A stretch of DNA of 64,000 nt from Breviolum minutum Mf 1.05b.01 (GCA_000507305.1 DF241180.1:1-64000), one strand, 5' to 3'. Positions 37,880 through 48,980 are shown, counted from the first letter of the stretch. The notes: generated by a model from the letters alone, not told the origin. Numbers and translations are program-made.

Positions 37880-38440
37880 TAAAAGTCATTTTGGGGGGAG
37901 TCCCTTACTAAACCATCATTTGGGGAGACCAACCGGCGGGAACAGGTCGCTATAAATCGCCCAGATCTATGCTCAGCTGGCTAAGAGAAAATGGTCCTTA
38001 TTGGGGCCTCCTTGAAAGATACTTGCAAAAACCATATTTGTGTTGGGGCGGATCCCAGAGCATCGAACCCCGTATAATATAGGTGGGTTGATTCCAACAG
38101 ACTCCATCCAGTTGCATCCGGTTGATGAATGTCCAATCAGAAACACCGAGATGTAATGTAAAAAATCATCATGGATCATATGAATAGTTGGAGAAACGAG
38201 CAACCTCAACTGGTGCAAAATTTCAATGGACACACAACGAGGCTTGCGCGTATGCATATTTTTTGTTTTGGAATTATTAAGGTTTGGAAGCTGAAATGTG
38301 GCATTTGCGTTTTTTCGAAAAACCCTGATGTTCATGCGCAGCAATTTTATGTGGCAGGGCCATGACTCCAAGAGCAAAATTGGCGTTTCCCTGTTGTAAA
38401 ACGATGAAATTGGCAATCAAGGCGGTTAAAAATCCCTTTT
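37880..38440. other. Intron-like stretch
   Basis: A 147-codon minus frame (37973-38416) has no motif or splice support and is not called. Confidence 0.3.
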
Positions 38441-38449
38441 TTAAGCTGT

Positions 38450-39465
38450 CCATTCTGTAGCACTATGAAACCGAAAGTCATCACAAGGTTGGACATGTGT
38501 GTGATATGTACAGAAGCAAACCAGAAGCAAACCATTCCCGTAGCACTGCGAACACGAACGTCATCACAGGTTTGGGCATGTGTTAAGTACGTACCGAAGC
38601 GGTCCATTCCGTAGCACTTCGAACACAAACGTCATCACAGGTTGTTTGGGCATGTGTGAAGTACGTACCGAAGCGGTCCATTCCGTAGCAATTTCAACTT
38701 GAACGTCGACAATCGTCGACACAGGTTTGGAAATGTGTGAAGTAGTATGACCGAAGCAGTCCATTCCGTAGCACTTCGAACACAAACGCCATCACAGGTT
38801 TGGAAGTGAAGCATGTACGGAAGCAGTCCATTTCCGTAGCACTTTGTCATCACAGGTTTGGGCATGTGTGAAATAATAGGCGTCGAAACAGTCCATTCCG
38901 TAGCACTGTGAACCTGAATGTCATCACAGGCCTGGACATGTAAAGAGTATGTACCGAAGCAGTCCAATGCCGTAGCACTTTGAACAGGAACGTCATCACA
39001 GGATTGGACATGCCATGTGTGTATAGTATGTAACCAAGCAGTCCATTTCCGTAGCACTTTGTCATCACAGGTTTGGGCATGTGTGAAATAGGCGTCGAAA
39101 TGTCCATTCCGTAGCATTGTGAACCTGAACGTCATCACAGGTTTGGACATGTATAAAGTATGTACCGAAGCAGTCCATTCCGTAGCACTTTGAACAGGAA
39201 CGTCATCACAGGATTGGACATGCCATGTGTGGAGTATGTACGGAAGCAGCCCATTTCCGTGGCACTTTGTCATCACAGGTTTGGGCATGTGTGAAGTATG
39301 CACCGAAGCAGTCCATTCCGTAGCAATTTGAACAGGAACGTCATCACAGGATTGGACATGCCATGTGTGTAGCATGTACGGAAGCAGTCCTTTTCCGTAG
39401 CACTTTGTCATCACAGGTTTGGACATGTGTGAAGTATGCACCGAAGCAATCCATTCCCTTTCGGA
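38450..39465. repeat. Satellite array related to 4.3-5.0 kb
   Basis: About 14 units of 60-80 bp with the core GTACCGAAGCAGTCCATTCC, GTAGCACTTTGAACA and TTGGGCATGTGTGAAGTA, the same core as the 69-bp array, but with GAACGTCATCACAGG where that one has ACGGGTTACATTAGG. Unit length varies and several units are truncated. A 283-codon minus frame across it is a by-product. Confidence 0.9.
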
Positions 39466-39579
39466 GAGCGTTTTCACTATTTCCACAACCCTTACACGCT
39501 TTTATGGCCCAACGGAGATTTTTCGTTTACATTTCAGCGGGGCCTTGTTTGCAGATTCGACAACCCTTCCACGATTCTA

Positions 39580-39652
39580 TGTTTGGCACCCGGCAGATTC
39601 GACGACCCTTAAGCTTACAAGGGCGCCGTATCAGCCGGGTGCCAAAAAGAAC
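39580..39652. repeat. Inverted repeat GGCACCCGGC...GCCGGGTGCC
   Basis: TTTGGCACCCGGC at left and GCCGGGTGCCAAA at right enclose about 40 bases; CAGATTCGAC(A/G)ACCCTT occurs twice (39549, 39597). Possible hairpin just beyond the satellite. Confidence 0.6.
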
Positions 39653-39802
39653 AATCTTCAAATATCTGCAACTATGGGCATCTATGCCTACCCCCATGCC
39701 TCCCTTGAAGAAACAAGGGTCCTACGAGTCTACAATATTCTACACAGGATGATTAACCTCCAGTATCCCTGGATCAGGTGAATTTTTAAGGTCTTAAAGT
39801 AC

Positions 39803-39854
39803 TTCTCGGCAGGGTGGGCATAGATCCCCATGATGCTAGAAAACTTGTAGCTTC
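39803..39854 (-). CDS. Repeated microexon S, copy A (52 bp, locus 3)
   Basis: Acceptor GGGCCAAACAG, two leftover bases, SYKFSSIMGIYAHPAE, two leftover bases, donor GAGAA|GTACTT. Homologous to 42463-42517, which has the same acceptor (CCCAAACAG), the same phases and the core SIMG(I/M)Y(A/V)HP. Confidence 0.45.
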
Positions 39855-39989
39855 CTGTTTGGCCCAATTCAATTTTTGGAAGAACGCCGGAGCCTTTCCA
39901 ATCACTACATCGCTCTCCGCAAATCATATGAGTGTCATGAACGGCGACCCAAAACTAGTAGAGTTGTCACGTGTGGGAATCAAACATTT

Positions 39990-40800
39990 CCAGGAAAATG
40001 TCAACAATCTTATAGTAAACTTACGAGGGAGAAGGTAGTAAAACCATTTTTGGTGGGCATGCCGACATGCCCATAAATCTCGCTCCAAAGATTGCAGCAT
40101 TGCATTAACCACGTATCAAAGACTTGGCGAATCTATATACATATTTCACCAGCAAGACAACGCTCACTGGCAACTGGTGATTGAACGACAGGACAAAAAA
40201 CGCGACCTTGCAGTGTTGGATGAAAAAAGGGCCATCTAATACAAAACATAGCAATTTGTGTGGGAATCTAACCAACCCAGAATACAGTATTACATTTTCG
40301 GGGGCGAAGGGGTGGGTAAAATTCAAGGGGGTGGCATAGTACCATGATAATACATGCAGCATATGCATCTATAAAGTATAGCTTCTAAATATGAATGTAT
40401 TTCAAAAAACAAAAATAAACGACATATATATATGTACATTTTATAAATATATATGTTTCTATGTAAGCATGAAAATACATAATATATATATATATATACA
40501 TTTTTATGCAAGCATACATGAATACATACGTGTTTATCAATAAAACCAAAAGTATCTACAAAAAATATAATTACATATCTATATAATCAAATCTATATAT
40601 TCACAAAACACAAAGTGATCCTTTTTTGCATTGCCTCCACATCAGCTGGAGCTGCAGCAAATCTCTCGTTGCTCCTGGTGCTTTCAGAATGGTAGGGTGT
40701 CCAACCCCTCCATTGACGAGAAAGCATGGGACCCAGTCAGGTCAAAGGACCATGGAGTAGTTACTTTGCAAAACAGCCACCGTAGGTATACACATGCCAG
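39990..40800. other. AT-rich stretch
   Basis: (TA)-rich tracts at 40420-40510 and 40555-40600. 40054-40140 resembles 42660-42720 (ACCAAGCATCGAATACTTG type), part of the locus 3 duplication. No exon called. Confidence 0.35.
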
Positions 40801-40896
40801 GTGGTTCAAAGTGACCTTTTCATCCCCTAGTTGGAGGTCACTTAACCATTGAAAAGGGTCACTTAACCATCCCAAAAAGGTCACAAAGAATTGCCA
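40801..40896. mobile_element. TIR element, AAAGTGACC family, copy 3
   Basis: TTCAAAGTGACC at left with two internal GGTCACTTAACCAT boxes and a decayed right end (GGTCACAAAGAA). Confidence 0.65.
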
Positions 40897-41132
40897 GGTG
40901 TGTATCGATTTGATTACAGATGTTATTTTTTTGTCAGACGCTCATATAATGGTAAATCCTGTGCATGCATTCTCATACAGTACTTCGGAATAGTCAATAA
41001 AAAGAACGCTCCAATACAGTACAGTTAACATGGACAATGCGACGCATTAATCATTGATATCATGGCACCTGGAATGTGCTGAATTTCCCCCCCCTTGACA
41101 CCCGATCCATATGTAGACAAAATAATGCTAGT

Positions 41133-41228
41133 CTAGGTGGTGGTTTCAACCCATTTGAAAAATATTCGTCAAATTGGGAATCTTCCCCAAATAGGGGTGA
41201 ACATAAAAAATATTTGAAACCACCAACC
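41133..41228. mobile_element. TIR element, GTGGTTGAACC family
   Basis: CTAGGTGGTGGTTTCAACCC at left, ATTTGAAACCACCAACCAG at right, core CGTCAAATTGGG. Confidence 0.7.
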
Positions 41229-41303
41229 AGTAGTACTCAGTTCTTTGAGTGGGACACCGCCATTAGAGGTCGCGGAACCCAAGCCAACCCAAGCCACCTT
41301 GAC

Positions 41304-41323
41304 CTGTCGTCCAGCCCCACAGC
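41304..41323 (-). CDS. Repeated microexon Y, copy 2 (20 bp, locus 3)
   Basis: TTTCTCCACAG acceptor, AVGLDD plus two bases, donor GACAG|GTCAAGGTGG. Confidence 0.4.
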
Positions 41324-41394
41324 CTGTGGAGAAAAAAAGTCGCACACACTGAAGGGAAGGGACGACAAGTTCAACTGTTCAGCAGGTAATTATA

Positions 41395-41500
41395 TACATA
41401 TATATATATATGATGATATATATGTATATAAATGGATTTTCATCTATAAATTTAATATATATCTAATATATAAATATAATATATATATATATATTATATG
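41395..41500. repeat. (TA)-rich tract
   Basis: About 100 bp of TATA-type repeats with an ATAAATTTAATATAT centre. Confidence 0.8.
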
Positions 41501-41755
41501 GGTTTCTGGCGCTTCCTTGTACTTCAAAGCTCTTTTCCTTTTATCCTTGAGCTGCCCCGGAAAAAAAGGGTTTTGGTTTTGAGAGTTGCTGGCGCGTCGA
41601 AACCCTTGAAATGCTCAGGTGGCACGTGCAGGAATGGAAGGAGAACATCTATGCATTCTGCCCACAGAAAGCCAACAATCGGCAACTGGGTATGTTACAC
41701 GGTCATATGTGAGGTCAACTAGTTCACCCCAAAGGGATGAGTCACCCAAACCTGC

Positions 41756-41800
41756 CTCAGATCCAGTTCTTGTCTCATAGATGCCCAAGTCAACTAAAGC
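41756..41800 (-). CDS. Repeated microexon X, copy 2 (15 codons, locus 3)
   Basis: Acceptor CCTTTTTCGAG, ALVDLGIYETRTGSE, GC donor TCTGAG|GCAGGT. Phase 0 at both ends. Confidence 0.5.
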
Positions 41801-42462
41801 CTCGAAAAAGGCGCTTTAGAACCGAGTTTCACAGCGAAGCAGTGGATCAGGTGGATACATGGTGAGAGCTGCAGTACTGCTAGTTCCAGTTTTCAGGCCT
41901 CGATAAGATACAAGGCACCAAGGGGTAGCACTGCTTCCTAGTTTTGACCCCTTGTAGCTTCTCAGAAGTGATGCTCTCAAAGCAGCACTGTCTAAAAAGG
42001 GGAGTGATGATCATTGGGACATAGATCCCTGAGAAGGTTCCCGGTTCCCAAAATCTTCTCTAGCAGAATTTTTGTTGGCTATCCTCAAAAAAAACATCTT
42101 ATTTTTGGAAGCACTGCTTTGATCTCCATTGTTTGTGTCTGATTCCTCAGGTTTCAACATCAAATTCCTTCTTACAATGAAAACATGTTCAAACAAACAA
42201 ATCTCACAATCAGATCTCAAATTCCACGCAAAATTCAAAGATCCAGTGGATGTTCCAGTCGAATCCAGCAGCAACTGAGATGTATTTTCAACCCTCAAGC
42301 ATGGAGGAAACTACCAACCTCAACTCGTGGAATATCACTGGCAACTATGCCTTCGCCACCCCTTGGAGAACAAATTGATACAAATGGTTTAACAAGGGCT
42401 AGCCCTCATTAGCGCTTAACAAGACCCATTGATTACGGCCTTTTTTGGTGTGCAGGGTGGGC

Positions 42463-42517
42463 CTTGGGGGTGGGTGGACATACATCCCCATGATGCTATG
42501 TCCAACTTTGTGGCTTT
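42463..42517 (-). CDS. Repeated microexon S, copy B (55 bp, locus 3)
   Basis: Acceptor GGCCCAAACAG, two leftover bases, SHKVGHSIMGMYVHPPP, two leftover bases, GC donor CCCAAG|GCCCAC. One codon longer than copy A at 39803-39854. Confidence 0.4.
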
Positions 42518-42537
42518 CTGTTTGGGCCCTGCCAATA

Positions 42538-42650
42538 GTCATAGGGAAAATGGTAGTACCCTTGGGATGGTACCCTAGCTGTTTAACCCCCCAAGGAGCC
42601 CTTGAAAGGGGGATATACCCAATAAAGGCTACCACCATTTTCCGTATGAC
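42538..42650. mobile_element. TIR element, GTCATAGGGAAAATGG ends
   Basis: GTCATAGGGAAAATGGTAGTA at left and ACCACCATTTTCCGTATGAC at right; inner GCTGTTTAACCCCCCAAGG. It starts 21 bases upstream (minus-strand sense) of microexon S copy B and is not seen beside copy A, so it may have inserted after the duplication. Confidence 0.7.
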
Positions 42651-42794
42651 AAAAGTTAGCTGGGGCAATCTCCAAAAAAGTGCGTCATTGTACTAACCAA
42701 GCATCGAATACTTGCCGAATCTTAATATCAAAAAGGAGATCGACCACATCTTTGACAAAAAGATCTCACTGCCGTGTTGCACGATTGAAGAACT

Positions 42795-42904
42795 ACGGTT
42801 GATGGTTCAGAAATCCGGCTAACCAGTTGATCTGGTAAATGTCCCATTATTTGCGAGGTTTCGTGACTAACAGGTGGTTAGCAGGACTTCTTCCATCAAC
42901 AGTA
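42795..42904. mobile_element. CTGTTGATGG-family variant with GGTTAGCAGG arms
   Basis: GGTTGATGGTTCAGAAATCCGG at left and TGGTTAGCAGGACTTCTTCCATCAACAGTA at right. Arms differ from the common GGTGCAGGAT version, so this is a sublineage. Confidence 0.6.
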
Positions 42905-43098
42905 TTAAATACAAAGATTGTAAGTATAGATGTAAATATTATGGGAATCGCACAATGCCATAGATCACTTTCTGGAAATTGGGTGACATCGGGGGTTGCA
43001 AAAGATCTCACGATAATAGATACTACTGTACATATACACGTACTGTTACAGATTTTGTAACACATATATGACATATACACACAAATTAAATATATGTA

Positions 43099-43195
43099 TA
43101 TACCTAGAACCCAAATGACCCCTGTTTTGATTGAAAAAGGCCTTGTTTTCGAGGGTTGACCTTCAAAAATAGAGCTCGGTTGGGTTCTAGGTATA
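43099..43195. mobile_element. TIR element, CCTAGAACCCAA family, copy 1
   Basis: TATACCTAGAACCCAA / TTGGGTTCTAGGTATA are perfect 16-bp inverted ends around CTGTTTTGATTGAAAAAGG. Confidence 0.8.
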
Positions 43196-43697
43196 AATAT
43201 ATACGTATATTTACAGTATTTATTTATGTATAGAGACAACGCTGTCTCCTTCCACTGCCTCCAAATCAGATGGTGCTGCAGCTAATCTCTGGCTTCTCCT
43301 GGTACTTTCAGCATCATTGTGTCCAATAGGACTTGTGACAGTCAGGTCAAAGGACTATGACAGTCACTTTGCACGACTGCATACTGTATGAAATATAAAC
43401 AGATATCACAAACATATGAGACAAAAGAAATACACTGTATAAATGCCATAATATTCTCAATCAATACACTGCAAATGATAATGCAGACAGATTGTGTACC
43501 ATGGTGAACAGTTACATATATATTATATAGATTACTGAAATAAATATACATAGAATATGATGCACAACAGTACAAACCCATCATAGTAAATCCCTAGTGA
43601 CACACTTCGGACTAATTCCAGAGAAGACTCGCCAAGTTGTGCATCAATCACTTCATCTTGGCGACAACAAATCGATATGATCCACATGTGTATATTA

Positions 43698-43796
43698 TAT
43701 GCCTAAGAACCCAAATGTCCACTGTTTTGATTGAAAAAGGCCTTGTTTTGGAGGGTCGACCTTCAAATATAGAGGTCAGTTGGGTTCTAGGTATAT
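43698..43796. mobile_element. TIR element, CCTAGAACCCAA family, copy 2
   Basis: TATGCCTAAGAACCCAA at left, TTGGGTTCTAGGTATA at right, only 500 bp from copy 1 and in the same orientation. Confidence 0.8.
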
Positions 43797-43868
43797 TTAC
43801 ATTCACTACTCATGTCTTTGCATTGCATGACTGAAGAACCAGCTGCAGTCACCCTTATCCACCCTGAC

Positions 43869-43900
43869 CTATTGATCCTATTGTCCAGCACTGCATCATC
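43869..43900 (-). CDS. Repeated microexon Y, copy 3 (32 bp, locus 3)
   Basis: GCTTGCACAG acceptor, DDAVLDNRIN plus two bases, donor CAATAG|GTCAGGGTGG. It starts in phase 0, matching the end of the exon at 44147-44203. Confidence 0.45.
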
Positions 43901-44146
43901 CTGTGCAAGCAACGTCGCACACACTTCATGTAGTGTGCTTTCAAGTGTCAACCCAGAAACTAGTATCATAGCCATATATAGCCATCATAGCTGTTTAACC
44001 TAACCCCTCACGTTAGTTTCCTAAGAGGACAGATGCAATTGAAAAGACTACGGTAAAAACATGCAGCTTCCCAACAAGCCTAAGAGGGGAGATGCCAGTT
44101 CTTCGAATAAAAATCTCTGGTATAGAAGCACCTTGGGCCTCATTAC

Positions 44147-44203
44147 CTTCTGTAGCATCGGTCCGAAGAAGCATCCTCTACTTCCTTCCTGATAATTGCC
44201 CTC
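44147..44203 (-). CDS. Predicted 19-codon exon (locus 3)
   Basis: Acceptor CTCGTTCCCAG, EGNYQEGSRGCFFGPMLQK, donor CAGAAG|GTAATGAG. Phase 0 at both ends, so exons 44845-44892, this one and 43869-43900 join without a frame break. No equivalent was found in the other repeat units. Confidence 0.5.
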
Positions 44204-44339
44204 CTGGGAACGAGAAAACATATCCCATCCCTATGGTTTTCCAGGAAAATCATCGGGACCCAACTACCTTTCAAGGGGATATGTGATCACCCACCTGTGG
44301 TGACCGTACCAAAATGGTCGAGGTCGCTATTGGAGTGAC

Positions 44340-44434
44340 CTCTTGGAATTGAAAAATACGCCTCACATTTGGATAAATTGGATGGTCTCCCCAATTTTTA
44401 GGAATTTAAAACAACGATACTTGAAACCACCACC
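44340..44434. mobile_element. Degenerate GTGGTTGAACC-family element
   Basis: Only the right end (ACTTGAAACCACCACCTA) and the core TAAATTGGATGGTCTCCCC are clear. It abuts the 95-bp repeat that follows. Confidence 0.5.
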
Positions 44435-44530
44435 TACCATGGGAACCCACAACCTTCATTTTTAGGGGTTATAACCCATATATTGGGGGTGTAAAACCTT
44501 CATTTTTCATGGTTTTGGGGTCCAAGGGTA
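44435..44530. repeat. Dispersed 95-bp repeat, copy 2
   Basis: Nearly identical to 23551-23647 and in the same orientation. It directly follows a GTGGTTGAACC-family end here but not at 23.55 kb. Confidence 0.85.
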
Positions 44531-44844
44531 GGGACCTTTTCGTTTTTGTTGGTCTTTTTGTTTGAATGTACTTTGGCTGACAGGAAGAGTCACGGTCAAT
44601 CGGGCCAAAACAATACCCGTTAAACCTGCCGAGTTCAACTGTTCCAACGCCGAATATGATCTTCTAAACAACCCGAAACGGAAATATGGCTGCCATGGAT
44701 GCATATGGGCCGATGAAATCACATGAAAACCAAACCCAAAAGATATGCTGCAACAAAAAACCCTGGATGCTCGGATATTCACTGGAAGCTATAGTATGGG
44801 CACTCCACACGGTAGGTACAACGGATGAATCGCCAAAACCCCAC

Positions 44845-44892
44845 CTGAGTTGCTCCAGTTCTCGTTTCGTAAACGCCCAAGTCAACCAAATC
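44845..44892 (-). CDS. Repeated microexon X, copy 3 (16 codons, locus 3)
   Basis: Acceptor CCTGAGAG, DLVDLGVYETRTGATQ, donor ACTCAG|GTGGGG. Phase 0 at both ends. An overlapping frame (PERIWLTWAFTKRELEQLR) is open as well, but the called frame is the one shared by all four copies. Confidence 0.5.
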
Positions 44893-44959
44893 CTCTCAGG
44901 GCTGTGAGTTTCATGAAAATTTGGATCAAATGGATATGGGAGGTCCAAAACTCACCCAA

Positions 44960-45480
44960 TAGCAATCCTAATTCACCAAGAACTCACCCAAAACATCCTG
45001 GTACCTCAATTCCACATACTCATGGGTGGTCTAAGCAGTGCAACGGCCATTCTAAGGGGAGTGCAAGGGACAGTACCTCCCTTGTCAGCTTGCTCACCGC
45101 AAAGCCGAAAACAAATCCTGCTTGTTTGCATAGTTTGCATCAATACTTCCCTGCTAGGAAATAGCTGTCTAAGCACCATCGTTAAGCAACAAAAGTATAT
45201 ACATCAACTCACATTAAACCCACAATATGATGCATCAAACACTATCTAAAAAAATCATTGTGTATTTACTATGAATGCTCCTCATGCTAGTTCTTAAGAC
45301 ACAAACACCGCCCTCGCCCCAATTCCGCAGCCCCCATTGTTTTGGGTATGTGTCATTTTCAACTTGACTAAAAGGGTCTCACTTCATCTCCTGTTGCATA
45401 ATCCTTTGACACATATTCCCAGCCTTTAATTGGGGAAGGTGTTTTGTTCTCAATAACCCTTCTGGGCCCTTCTACTGCAA
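44960..45480. other. Gene-free stretch
   Basis: No repeat family member or exon recognised. Confidence 0.35.
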
Positions 45481-45489
45481 AGGTGAAAG

Positions 45490-45930
45490 GCAGACCCCAT
45501 TCCACTCAACAAATCAGCTTCTACACTAGACACCTTTTACACCTGACACCTTCTGCACCAAACACCTGTGACACCAAACAATTTTTAGAACAAACAACTT
45601 TTACACCAGGCACCCTTTTGACCAGAAACTTTTTACACCAAACACCTTTTACACCAAACACCTTTTACACCAAACAACTTTTACAACAAACAACACAAAA
45701 ACAGAAAAACACAAACACACAAAAACAGTACCACACAAAAAAAACACAAACACCGTTACAACCGACAATTTTTACAACAAACAGCACAAAAACACAAACA
45801 CAGAAAAACACAAACACGCAAAAACACAAAACCACAACCACACAAAAGAACAAACGCAAACGCACAAACACAAACACAATAACACAAACACGTAAACACA
45901 GAAAAAACAAACAACTGCGACACTTGATCA
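45490..45930. repeat. A/C-rich low-complexity array
   Basis: First irregular units of CACC(A/T)AACACCTTTTACA (45530-45690), then AAACACAAACACACAAAAAC-type repeats. Frames across it are artefacts. Confidence 0.85.
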
Positions 45931-45959
45931 CAAGTGAAACTTCCACTGCAATGCCTGGT

Positions 45960-46730
45960 CAGCACTACAAAGTACTACACAGTACTACTCCGTACCACCG
46001 AGTACTACACAGTACTGCTCCGTAGCACACAGTACTACAAATTGCTACTCCATACTACAACGTAGTATTATGTACCACTACAAAATTACTACTCCGTAGC
46101 ACAAACAACTACACAGTTCCACTCCGTACAACACAGTACTACCCCGTACTAAAAAGTAATACAAAGTACTACAAAATACTATTCCGTACTACAAAGTACT
46201 ACTCCGTACTACAAAGTACTACACAGTACCTCTCCGTAGCACAAAGTACCACACATAACTACTCCGTAGATCTCCGTAGTACATAGTACTACAAAGTACT
46301 ACTCCGTACCACAAAGTACTATGCTGCTCTACTCTGTTCTACAAAGTATTACTCCGTACTAGAAAGAACGACTCCAGCACCACAACTTACCACACACTAC
46401 TACTCCGGCACTGTTCCGTACTACTCTGTGTGGCTAAGTAGAACTCCAGTGCTAACCAGTACTACAAACCACTACTCCAGTACTACTCCATACTACAAAG
46501 CACTACTCCGTACCACCAAGTAGTACACCGTAGCACAAAGTACTACAAAGTGCTACTCCAAACTGTCCAACTACAAAGTACTACTTCGTACTGTACAGTA
46601 CTACTCCGTGCTACAGAGTACTACTCCGTACTACACAGTACTACTGAGTACTACTCGATACTACAAAGTACTACTCCAGTACCACAAAATACTTCAGTAC
46701 TACTCCCTACTTCACAGTATTACTCAGACC
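45960..46730. repeat. Short-period array of GTACTACTCC / GTACTACAAA units
   Basis: About 770 bp of roughly 15-20-bp irregular units built from AGTACTAC with CTCC or AAAG spacers. GTAC is self-complementary, so both strands look alike. Copies differ by substitutions and small indels. Confidence 0.88.
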
Positions 46731-47121
46731 AGCGCAACCCTGCGTGGGGCTTTCCTTTTGATGCTCCCGTCCTCCAAAGCTATCTTCCTCAAGGGCTGGA
46801 AGTGACTGGTGATAGATTTGAGCATTGTGAATCAACAGGTTTTATCCGTTATATATATATATACCCCCAAAAGGAAGGTGCAGGAAACATTGTCCGGCTG
46901 CGAAGTATGCACACCAAAAAAACCGAGCAACACAAAAAGTGCGCGTTCGTGAAATGTTGAATACCCTGGGAAGGATCACATATTCCCACCAAAAAAATGG
47001 GGCACCTTTTGAGTTTTCCCGATGAGTTGGGACCCAACTTTCCCGGTTTTCACGGGAAGGGATGACATGTGGATCCTTCCCTGGAGGGATCTGGATCTCT
47101 GGATCCCAAAATCACTGAAAC

Positions 47122-47169
47122 TTTCTGAGTTCTCCAGGCGTAAGGCATGAAGCTCTGGATTGTTGAGGC
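47122..47169 (-). CDS. Predicted 16-codon exon
   Basis: Acceptor ATCCTGCCAG, ASTIQSFMPYAWRTQK, donor CAGAAA|GTTTCAG, phase 0 at both ends. A second open frame (PGLNNPELHALRLENSESF) covers the same DNA, so frame and boundaries are uncertain. It lies between locus 3 and locus 4 on the same strand. Confidence 0.3.
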
Positions 47170-47464
47170 CTGGCAGGATGAAGACTCCAAGCAGGGTAGA
47201 CATAAGCTATCAATATGGTTTGGAGCTTACATCATTTAGATAGTTTACATGCCATGTCCAAACAACATGTGTTAGAAGCAATTTCAACACTCAAAAGCTA
47301 GCAGTGACTATTGACAACTGAAAACATACAACATTTGACAATCTTCGTCACCAAAAGAATGCAACAAAAATACATAAGCATGGCAAAAGGACTTCATCTC
47401 TCAATTACTCTACCATCCGCTGCTGGCTGCTGGGTCAGTCTGAGGCCCGAGGCCCACGCCTCCT

Positions 47465-47655
47465 GTCGAACACTACACCTTCTTCCTCTAGACGGGATCG
47501 TTCTATCCTGGAACAGATTTGACTCTTTTTTCTGCAGAGGTATTGGACACATCCACTATTTTTGGGAATCATGTTTTTTTTTCTCAGCCCTTAGGAAACC
47601 AAAAGACATCAAGACATCTCCAGATTCTAATTGGAATCTACTGAATGAAAGCCAT
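47465..47655. repeat. Direct repeat, copy 1 (about 190 bp)
   Basis: GTCGAACACTACACCTTCTT to CTACTGAATGAAAGCC, repeated at 48277-48482 with small indels and the added palindrome GATCGTTCTATCCTGTCTG. Part of the local duplication history around locus 4. Confidence 0.85.
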
Positions 47656-48086
47656 CAAAGCTTATCAAAACTTTAGTTCAACCATGTGCAACACTTACAA
47701 ATGCTAGGAACCGGAAATACGCTTTCCAATACTCATCATGTATTTGTTGATGTGTTCACTTTGCCACGTTTATTTTCGAGTGTAGCTGGACAGAAAACAT
47801 GCTTAACACAGCCTTAGAGCATTTCTCTCCCGGCCTGGTTTCCTCTGGCACCACTTGTTCAGGTTCCCTGGGTGTAGCTGTGGCCAAGAGAATTCAGTTG
47901 GCCCAAGGTAGGCAAATCATCTTCAGAGGCATCTGCCAATTTTCATTGATTTCTTGAAGAAGTAACGAGTGTACGCATATTTGCCCTCTGTTCAATACAT
48001 TAAAAGCAGTGGAAAAACGTGCAGAAACTGATTGATAGACCTTAAATCTCAATCCTTTTGAAAGCAAGCATTTTAAAGAAGGGATC

Positions 48087-48194
48087 TCAGACTTGTGCGT
48101 GAGCAACGAGGAGGTTGAAGCCATAAGAGGACCTTGCGGCCTCGTGCAGCAGGTCAAATTTTTTGCACAGATTGTCGATCATTGCTTTTGACAA
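48087..48194 (-). CDS. Predicted last exon of locus 4 (35 codons and stop)
   Basis: A TACTATCTTGGAG acceptor opens a phase-0 segment LSKAMIDNLCKKFDLLHEAA then RSSYGFNLLVAHAQV and TGA. The basic helix-like composition reads as a normal protein C-terminus. An internal GCAAG|GTCC could serve as a donor (exon ending 48133), in which case it is not the last exon. The exon found upstream ends in phase 2, so one exon between them is missing. Confidence 0.45.
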   Translation of the reverse strand: MSKAMIDNLCKKFDLLHEAARSSYGFNLLVAHAQV

Positions 48195-48276
48195 CTCCAA
48201 GATAGTAAAAGTACAACTTCGTTGAATCATGGACATCTCGAAACATCAAGGACCCACATGCTGATGCAAGTTACCT

Positions 48277-48482
48277 GTCGAACACTACACCTTCTTCCTC
48301 TAGACAGGATCGTTCTATCCTGTCTGAACAGATTTGACTCTTTTTTTCTGCATAAGTTTTGGACATGACACATCCACTATTTTTGGGAACAATGTTTTTC
48401 TCAGCCCTTTAAAAACCAAAAGACATCTATAGAATTCTATAGACATCTCCAGATACTAATTGGAATCTACTGAATGAAAGCC
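48277..48482. repeat. Direct repeat, copy 2 (about 200 bp)
   Basis: Counterpart of 47465-47655, about 810 bp away, same orientation. Confidence 0.85.
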
Positions 48483-48753
48483 AAGATGCTCTGATTCACG
48501 AGCCTGAGCACGATGGGAACATGGAATTGGGGAAATGTTGTACGTGGCGATAGGCGATTGTACATTTTTTGAAAAATATATATATATATATATTTCAAAA
48601 TATGATTAAAAATGTCTGGTCGGATACTAAACAAGAAAAACCCACTGGGCACAAGATATCTCAAGGGGGCGAATGCCAACACCGGAGCTCTGCGTTGCTG
48701 GAAGCATGCTATCCGCAGCCATCCAGCCACCGTAGCCCACACTAATTTATAAC

Positions 48754-48833
48754 CTTGGGGTCCTTGAACTGCATGGCTTTGGTTGGATCTTGAATCTTGC
48801 TCCAAACCCCTCGAACTCATGCTTTTCAAGCCA
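48754..48833 (-). CDS. Predicted 26-codon exon, duplicated (copy 1, locus 4)
   Basis: Acceptor with a strong pyrimidine tract (CTTTCCTTTTTTGCCGG...TTCAG), then WLEKHEFEGFGARFKIQPKP and CSSRTP plus two bases, donor CCCAAG|GTTATA. Phase 0 at the start fits the end of 48981-49034. Another frame (SMSSRGLEQDSRSNQSH) is open too. Copy 2 changes E to D, F to S and P to Q. Confidence 0.45.
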
Positions 48834-48980
48834 CTGAACTCGAACCGGCAAAAAAGGAAAGATCAGAGCATCTACTTGTTCTGGTGATGTCAGTTATTGG
48901 ATAATAACTCAACACGAGGACCGTGTCGAGGTTCAACATGCACAGCAAGGACAAGTTTTCAACATCGACAGCGCTCTCAC

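Noticed and set aside
37973-38416. 147-codon minus frame
   Set aside because: No motif, no consistent splice sites, composition like surrounding intron DNA.
38635-39486. 283-codon minus-strand frame with repeated EWTASVHTSHM segments
   Set aside because: Produced by satellite units of about 69 bp (23 codons); no start context, splice sites or non-repeat sequence.
45444-46025. 193-codon Thr/Gln/Lys-rich plus frame
   Set aside because: Lies over the A/C-rich low-complexity array.
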